NCBI GenBank assembly: GCA_963616935.1
Contig: CAVEMS010000001.1
Span: 62,001-126,000 of the forward strand
Direction: 5' to 3'
DNA: 64,000 nucleotides
Source of the DNA: UBA4951 sp963616935
GTDB lineage: Bacteria > Bacillota_I > Bacilli_A > RFN20 > CAG-826
The notes below the pieces were generated by a model. That model saw nothing but the letters and a program-made list of their open reading frames with translations, was not told the DNA's origin and did no database searches. Shown here one piece after another: positions 59,691 through 64,000 of this stretch; the first letter of the stretch is position 1, and the number at the start of each line of letters is the position of its first letter. Both the position numbers and the translations under genes were made by a program.

Positions 59691-60134
59691 ATGCAACGTC
59701 AAACCACTATTGCGAATGACATCAACATTACTCGCAAATGGTATCTTGTCGATGCCTCCGGAAAGACCCTTGGCCGCCTCGCGACCCAAGTGGCCACCAT
59801 CCTTATGGGCAAAGACAAACCGAATTACACCCCAAACTTTGATCTTGGCGACTATGTCGTCATCATCAACGCTTCCAAAGTGAAGCTCTCTGGCAAAGAA
59901 GGCGGAGAACACAAGAAGAACTATTACAACGTCTCCGGCTATAACGGCGGCCTTCGCACCCGTAGCGCTGGCGTCATGAAGCGCGAATACCCGGTCGAAC
60001 TCGTTGAGCGTGCCATTCGTGGCATGATCCCGCACACCCGTTTGGGCCGCGCGATGATGAAGAAATGCTTCGTCTACGCCGACGACAAACATAAGCAAGA
60101 GGCGCAGAAGCCTGTTGCTCTCGAGATCAAATAA
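59691..60134 (+). CDS. rplM: 50S ribosomal protein L13
   Basis: 147 aa, normal length. WYLVDASGKTLGRLATQVAT, GKDKPNYTPNFDLGDYVVII and the AIRGMIPHTRLGRAMMKK core identify it. SD AGAGGAAAAG lies close before the ATG. The 149-base gap upstream is AT-rich with several weak promoter-like hexamers; an L13-type leader could not be demonstrated by eye. Highly expressed codon use. Confidence 0.98.
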   Translation: MQRQTTIANDINITRKWYLVDASGKTLGRLATQVATILMGKDKPNYTPNFDLGDYVVIINASKVKLSGKEGGEHKKNYYNVSGYNGGLRTRSAGVMKREYPVELVERAIRGMIPHTRLGRAMMKKCFVYADDKHKQEAQKPVALEIK

Positions 60135-60145
60135 GGAGATAAGCA

Positions 60146-60538
60146 ATGGCAAACGAAGTTAAATATTATGGCACCGGCCGTCGCAAAAAATCGATCGCCC
60201 GTGTCTATGTCAAAGCCGGCAAAGGCAATATCACCGTCAACGACATCGCCGTTGAGAAATATATGCCATATGCCACCCTCGTCCAAAACCTCAAACAGCC
60301 TTTGGTTCTCACTGGAAACGAAGACAAATACGATGTTCAAGCCGAGGTTAAAGGCGGTGGATTCACCGGCCAAGCCGAAGCCATCCGTTTAGGCATCGCC
60401 CGCGCCTTATTGCTCGCTGGTGCCGATCGCAAGACCCTCAAGGTCGCCGGAATGCTTACCCGTGACGCCCGTGTCAAGGAACGTAAGAAATACGGTCTCA
60501 AAGCCGCCCGTCGCGCTCCGCAGTTCAGCAAGCGTTAA
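60146..60538 (+). CDS. rpsI: 30S ribosomal protein S9
   Basis: 130 aa. YYGTGRRKKSIARVYVKAGK at the start and the basic tail KKYGLKAARRAPQFSKR are invariant features; the tail reaches the P-site tRNA. SD AAGGAGATAAG, 11 bases after the rplM stop. Operon partner of L13 as in nearly all bacteria. Confidence 0.98.
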   Translation: MANEVKYYGTGRRKKSIARVYVKAGKGNITVNDIAVEKYMPYATLVQNLKQPLVLTGNEDKYDVQAEVKGGGFTGQAEAIRLGIARALLLAGADRKTLKVAGMLTRDARVKERKKYGLKAARRAPQFSKR

Positions 60539-60557
60539 TTCGTTCTATCACCAATAC

Positions 60558-60580
60558 GCCCAGGGAAACCTGGGCTTTTT
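60558..60580 (+). terminator. Rho-independent terminator of rplM-rpsI
   Basis: Seven-base-pair stem GCCCAGG/CCTGGGC with a GAAA tetraloop and five T. Confidence 0.95.
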
Positions 60581-60655
60581 GTTTAGAAAAACGATATGTT
60601 CGTGAATTGCCCTCGTCTGGATATGATAAAATCCTATCGCCTTAATGGAGGAAAA

Positions 60656-62272
60656 ATGATGAGCAGCCAAGAAGTGTTGTTGAAGAAAGCCAAAGAAGCC
60701 CAGATTGTCTACGATTATCTTAGCGAAACGCTAGGGATTTCGTCGACTTTGCCAGTCACTTTCATAGCTTCAGAAAACGATGAGAAGGAACTGAAGAAGA
60801 ATTATCTAAAAGAAAATCCTTTTCCGAATGTCATTGCGGTTGTTTTGGCCAAACTCCGCAAAAAAGCGGTCGATAAGCTCTTCGTCGATGAAAAAATCCT
60901 TCAAACCAGCGTCATCGCCGCTGTTTTGTCGCTTGCAAGCAACCTCGCGTCGGAAATAGGCGAGATACGGGGAGATAAGATAAATGGGAACGACATTTAT
61001 TGCGATATCTCCTATGCCGGATTACAGGCCATTCGCTTATATATGGCCAATTACACGGATAAGAAATTCAAGAAGAGCCGTTTGGCTTCCGCTTTACGGG
61101 TCGATAACGCGATTAACGGCTCTTTCTATAAATATAAGACGAAGGATGGCCGCTATATCTCCTTCCATACCTATTACCAATCGCAGCAAAAGAAACTCGT
61201 TGAGGCGATGAAACTAAAGAAGCCTTATGACAAATTCACATTGCTATCGACCAAGAAAGATCGCCATTATTTAAAGAAAGAAGTGGCGAAGTGGGATAGC
61301 AAGGAACTTGAGGAACTCGCCTTTGAATGCGGCGCTTGCGCATGCGTGCTAAGGAGTCGCGAGGAGTGGGAGGCCACGGAAGTTGGCAAAGCCGTTAAGG
61401 ATATGCCTTTGATCCATTTTGAAAATTGGGGTGAAGGCAAGATGAACTTAAGCGAAAATCTCGATAAAGGCCCTTTAAGCGGTATCAAGGTGTTGGATCT
61501 CACGCATATTATCGCTGGTCCGGCTTGTTCAAGGATCTTGGCCGAATATGGCGCGGACGTTTTGCTAGTTAGACGTGGGACGTATCAAGAACAAGAGCAA
61601 GCGATGCTTGAGCTCGATGGTTGGGCTGGGAAGGATTCCATCCAACTAGATCTAAACAAAAAGGAAGATTTGGAGAGGATGAAGGAACTCATCAAAGAGG
61701 CCAACGTCATAACTTATTCCTATCAAAACGGATGCTTCGATAAATTTGGACTTTCTGAGGAAGAAATCCATAAGCTCAATCCGAATGCCATATATAGTAA
61801 CCTCATGTGCTTTTCGGATACCGTTTGGAAGGATAGGCCAGGTTGGGCGCCTTTGGCGGAAGACATCACCGGACTATCGATCCGTAATGGCGATAAAGAA
61901 AATCCGGTGAATCTAAACGGCGTTCCGCTTGATTACATCCCTGGATTCATTTTGGCTTTAGGAACGCTTATGGCGATACGCGACAACTTAAAAGACGGCA
62001 AGGTTCAGAAAGTCACGACCTCGCTTACTAGGGGAGCGGTCTTGCTTCATGAAGTTACGGATCTATGCGAAAAAGATGTAAAAGCCAGCGAAAAAACGAA
62101 AATCACCAGCAAAACCCTGCCGAATTACTTTAAACATAGCCGCACTTACGTCGATACCAAGGCGATCGGCAAGGTTGGTTTCCCATCTCCTGCCACCTAT
62201 AACACGAAGTATGGCGACTTGGAGCAGAATATGTCTTTTTCCGATGGCAACATCGGCTTCAAGACCAAATAG
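60656..62272 (+). CDS. Class III (CaiB/BaiF) CoA-transferase-like protein, double-length
   Basis: 538 aa from ATG 60656, set by GGAGGA at 60646-60651 (an in-frame ATG 20 codons upstream has no SD). Residues ~290-450 contain the class III CoA-transferase Rossmann segment: PLSGIKVLDLTHIIAGPACS, ILAEYGADVLLVRRG and FGLSEEEIHKLNPNAIYSNL. The N-terminal ~270 residues resemble a degraded second copy of the family's C-terminal part (GRYISFHTYYQSQQKKLVEAMK). Transfers CoA between acids in the family; substrate unknown and the catalytic Asp cannot be placed confidently. It stands alone. Confidence 0.78.
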   Translation: MMSSQEVLLKKAKEAQIVYDYLSETLGISSTLPVTFIASENDEKELKKNYLKENPFPNVIAVVLAKLRKKAVDKLFVDEKILQTSVIAAVLSLASNLASEIGEIRGDKINGNDIYCDISYAGLQAIRLYMANYTDKKFKKSRLASALRVDNAINGSFYKYKTKDGRYISFHTYYQSQQKKLVEAMKLKKPYDKFTLLSTKKDRHYLKKEVAKWDSKELEELAFECGACACVLRSREEWEATEVGKAVKDMPLIHFENWGEGKMNLSENLDKGPLSGIKVLDLTHIIAGPACSRILAEYGADVLLVRRGTYQEQEQAMLELDGWAGKDSIQLDLNKKEDLERMKELIKEANVITYSYQNGCFDKFGLSEEEIHKLNPNAIYSNLMCFSDTVWKDRPGWAPLAEDITGLSIRNGDKENPVNLNGVPLDYIPGFILALGTLMAIRDNLKDGKVQKVTTSLTRGAVLLHEVTDLCEKDVKASEKTKITSKTLPNYFKHSRTYVDTKAIGKVGFPSPATYNTKYGDLEQNMSFSDGNIGFKTK

Positions 62273-62335
62273 TTTGGGTAATCTGACGAGTTTAGAATCA
62301 AAGACGGAAACAAACCTTAATCTGAGCGTTTTTTG

Positions 62336-62345
62336 GAAACGTTTC
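62336..62345. promoter_or_regulatory. Perfect palindrome GAAACGTTTC just upstream of a -35 box
   Basis: Ten-base palindrome 3 bases before the -35 of the next gene. The extended site TGGAAACGTTTCTA agrees with the CcpA cre consensus at 12 of 14 positions. Confidence 0.4.
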
Positions 62346-62348
62346 TAC

Positions 62349-62377
62349 TTTAACAAAGTGCTTACGTTTGCTAGAAT
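62349..62377 (+). promoter_or_regulatory. Promoter of the small membrane protein gene
   Basis: TTTAAC (62349-62354), 17-nt spacer, TAGAAT (62372-62377), then AAGGAGGA at 62387-62394. Confidence 0.6.
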
Positions 62378-62405
62378 CTAACCCATAAGGAGGATACTTT
62401 AGAAA

Positions 62406-62993
62406 ATGAAGAAAGTATCAATTGGCACCATCTTGTCCGCGTTTGGTGTTTTGCTTGGCGTCGTTGCCATGATTTGTCTTGCGGGCGCAGGTCTTTACTA
62501 CAAAGAAACCACTACCACCGACGCGGTGATCGCTACCGTCACCACCACAGTGACTTCGTCTGCCGGCTTATTTGGTTTCGTCTTCGGTGGCCATGATTTC
62601 GTTACTGTCGCAACCATTGGCACCTCTGATCCAACGACCCTTTCCGCCCATTTGGATGGCGGCATGAGCTATTTTGCTTTAATCGCTTTCATCCTTGTCG
62701 TTCTTGCTATCATCGTCGCCGTCCTCTCTTTCTTTGCCAAAAAGCAATCGAAGATGCTCGCTCTTATTGCTGGTGTGCTTTTCGTCCTCGGTGGCGTTTG
62801 CATGTTCATGCTTAAAGTCGCTGGCACTGATTTCACCGCGACCGCTGGATCGGTCACGACCAACACCGCTTGGGCCGATTACTTCAAAGACAGCAAATAT
62901 GGACTTGGCGTTGGAGCGATTCTCTACGCTATCTTCGCTATCCTTGGCGGCCTTTCCGTCGGCGCTTCTTGCTTCATCGGCAAAAAGAAATAA
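62406..62993 (+). CDS. Small four-helix membrane protein of unknown function
   Basis: 195 aa. Four hydrophobic helices (about 7-29, 86-110, 115-138, 167-190). An extracellular Thr/Ser-rich loop between helices 1 and 2 (TTTTDAVIATVTTTVTSSAG) and another between 3 and 4 contain few charged residues. It ends in GKKK. No family recognised; the layout is common in tetraspan proteins of Mollicute-like Firmicutes. Strong SD and promoter, so probably well expressed. A single gene with its own terminator and a cre-like palindrome upstream. Confidence 0.75.
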   Translation: MKKVSIGTILSAFGVLLGVVAMICLAGAGLYYKETTTTDAVIATVTTTVTSSAGLFGFVFGGHDFVTVATIGTSDPTTLSAHLDGGMSYFALIAFILVVLAIIVAVLSFFAKKQSKMLALIAGVLFVLGGVCMFMLKVAGTDFTATAGSVTTNTAWADYFKDSKYGLGVGAILYAIFAILGGLSVGASCFIGKKK

Positions 62994-63014
62994 GCCATCA
63001 TTTCGATTATCATC

Positions 63015-63042
63015 GGCTCGGTCGCAAGGCTGAGCCTTTTTT
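63015..63042 (+). terminator. Rho-independent terminator of the small membrane protein gene
   Basis: Nine-base-pair stem GGCTCGGTC/GGCTGAGCC (two G-T pairs), GCAA tetraloop, six T. Confidence 0.9.
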
Positions 63043-63113
63043 GTTGAAAGAACCAATGGAAAAGGGCTTATACGCCGCGATTTTAAGCGCTTGCGGATGG
63101 AACGAATCAAGGA

Positions 63114-63142
63114 TTTAGCCATGTTAGTGCATATGCTATAAT
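63114..63142 (+). promoter_or_regulatory. Promoter of the terminal lipoprotein gene
   Basis: TTTAGC (63114-63119), 17-nt spacer, extended -10 TGC-TATAAT (63134-63142), then AAGGAGGA before the ATG at 63189. Confidence 0.65.
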
Positions 63143-63188
63143 GCGCACAGCTTCGAATATATTCATTTGAACGATAAGGAGGATGCCA

Positions 63189-64000
63189 ATGAAAAAGAAA
63201 ACGCTTGGAGTGACGCTGCTGTCTTTGGCTTTTTTGCTGTCTGGATGCGGGACGACGGAGGTTGCCTCTCCTTTTTCCTCCGAATCATCGTCTAGCAACG
63301 CCGATTCTTCGAGCTCTTTGGCAGCGAAATGCGTTTTAACGCTTGAATTAGATTCGGGAATTGCCGTTACCGACTTGAATGGCGATGCTCTCAAAACGAG
63401 CTACGATCTAAACGCCATCGTCTCTTTCAAAGTGACTTATCCGAAAGGGAAAGACGTTGTGGTGTCCTTAAACGATGAGATTTTGGAAGAAAAGGACGAG
63501 GGCTATTCTTTCGTTATGTTATCCGATAGCGTGCTAAAAATCTCTTTGCGCGATTGTGGACACGACTCTTTGACATATCATGAGCGCATTGAACCTAGCG
63601 AATATAAAGTTGGATTCATCGCCTATTATTATTGCGCGAATTGCGAAAGTTCCTTTTTCGATAAGGAAGGAACGCAGAAGATAGAGAATGCATCTGGCGA
63701 AAAGATTTCCGAAGGTGATGGTCGTTATTTGTCTCCTTTGAAAGGAGAGTTTTCGCTTCTTTCTTCGAATGTCGCCGCTTATTTGAACGCCAAGACCGAC
63801 GAAGAGGCCATCGCCGCTTTAACGAATGGGGCAACCGTTTACAACGATCAGCTCACGAAAACCCTTAGTTGGGAAGGTGCTTCACCTGCGAAATATGTAG
63901 TGGAGATAAGTACCGATGAGAATTTCGCTTCCTATAAGCAATATAGCGTGCTTAAGAACAAACTCGCCTTGCCTGGCACCTTACTACCGGATACCACTTA
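63189..64000 (+). CDS. Lipoprotein, 3' truncated by the window end
   Basis: At least 270 codons with no stop before the window ends. Signal peptide with lipobox LSGC and lipidated Cys20, then a Ser/Asn/Glu-rich linker to about 45. A beta-rich domain contains a short Cys-pair element (YYYCANCESSFFDKEGTQKI, about 155-175) seen in surface proteins of related Firmicutes. Residues after ~230 look like the start of a fibronectin-III-like domain (LSWEGASPAKYVVEISTDEN). Probably a surface-anchored enzyme or binding protein; the remaining domains lie outside the window. Strong SD and extended -10 promoter. Confidence 0.8.
   Translation, partial: MKKKTLGVTLLSLAFLLSGCGTTEVASPFSSESSSSNADSSSSLAAKCVLTLELDSGIAVTDLNGDALKTSYDLNAIVSFKVTYPKGKDVVVSLNDEILEEKDEGYSFVMLSDSVLKISLRDCGHDSLTYHERIEPSEYKVGFIAYYYCANCESSFFDKEGTQKIENASGEKISEGDGRYLSPLKGEFSLLSSNVAAYLNAKTDEEAIAALTNGATVYNDQLTKTLSWEGASPAKYVVEISTDENFASYKQYSVLKNKLALPGTLLPDTT

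Noticed and set aside
60596..60655. Earlier ATG for the CoA-transferase-like gene
   Set aside because: No SD, and it lies close to the rpsI terminator; ATG 60656 has an excellent GGAGGA site.
1..64000. Alternative genetic code (TGA as Trp), suggested by the Mollicute-like gene flavour
   Set aside because: TGA ends prfA, tsaC, gatC, gatA and gatB cleanly at overlaps or before strong starts, and Trp is encoded by TGG.
1..64000. CRISPR arrays, transposons, integrases, tRNA and rRNA genes
   Set aside because: No regularly spaced repeats, transposase or integrase proteins, or recognisable tRNA/rRNA segments were seen on either strand.

Overview
The window looks like a chromosome segment from a low-to-mid-GC Bacillota (Firmicutes), probably class Bacilli and probably an uncultured fermentative gut lineage. 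Three things point there. First, gene orders seen in Bacilli: dnaX-ybaB-recR-tmk-holB-ricT-rsmI, prfA-prmC-tsaC, gatC-gatA-gatB, and ecfA1-ecfA2-ecfT-truA close to rplM-rpsI. Second, Gram-positive style lipoproteins with lipoboxes, a YfhO-type membrane protein, and collagen-like and InlB-type repeats. Third, strong Shine-Dalgarno sites in many operons. TGA is a normal stop (prfA, tsaC, gatC, gatA, gatB), so this is code 11 and not a code-4 mollicute. Lineage is inferred from gene content only. No transposase, phage gene, CRISPR array, tRNA or rRNA gene was seen, and no gene-free stretch exceeds 300 bases.

Layout. 1-13.9 kb is a glycan-foraging locus. It holds a 5'-truncated DUF4838 protein, an AraC regulator, and a six-gene leftward operon: solute-binding lipoprotein, two CUT1 permeases, a 986-aa secreted Ig-fold protein, a DUF4838 lipoprotein and a BIG2/InlB-type lipoprotein. 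The operon ends in a clear terminator and has a near-consensus CcpA cre box upstream. 14-21.4 kb holds a SHOCT-like membrane protein, an RluA-type pseudouridine synthase, a DUF1538 membrane protein coupled to a tandem PII-like protein, and YfhO. 21.4-27.5 kb (minus strand) is the replication and recombination housekeeping operon. 27.8-37.5 kb holds a collagen-like/DUF6273 lipoprotein, the release-factor group, the GatCAB amidotransferase operon, a DUF1836 protein and galE. 37.5-47.5 kb is mixed: an orphan RelB/DinJ antitoxin, a lipase-like hydrolase, a Wzy/ligase-like protein and a Wzx-like flippase, gpmA, patatin, superoxide reductase and a CDF metal exporter. 47.6-57.8 kb holds hemolysin III, smpB-folC-folT, a stand-alone winged-helix regulator, an alpha-glucosidase, dCMP deaminase, the ECF energising module, truA and a PHP phosphatase. 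57.9-64 kb holds a YebC/YeeN protein, PAP2 phosphatase, rplM-rpsI, a class III CoA-transferase-like protein, a small membrane protein and a 3'-truncated lipoprotein.

How it fits together. The organism appears to capture extracellular glycans with lipoproteins and a transporter that lacks a local ATPase. It degrades alpha-glucosides (GH13), salvages folate (FolT with the ECF module, FolC for retention) and decorates its envelope (YfhO, Wzy/Wzx, GalE).

The most unusual signals are four. (1) A duplicated DUF1538 membrane protein is translationally coupled to a fused double PII-like sensor. (2) Several single genes have -10 boxes only 6-11 nt from the start codon, implying leaderless or near-leaderless mRNAs. 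(3) A stand-alone OmpR-type winged-helix protein has its ribosome site complementary to a segment upstream of its own transcription start. (4) The DUF4838/duplicated beta-module surface locus has no recognised catalytic family.
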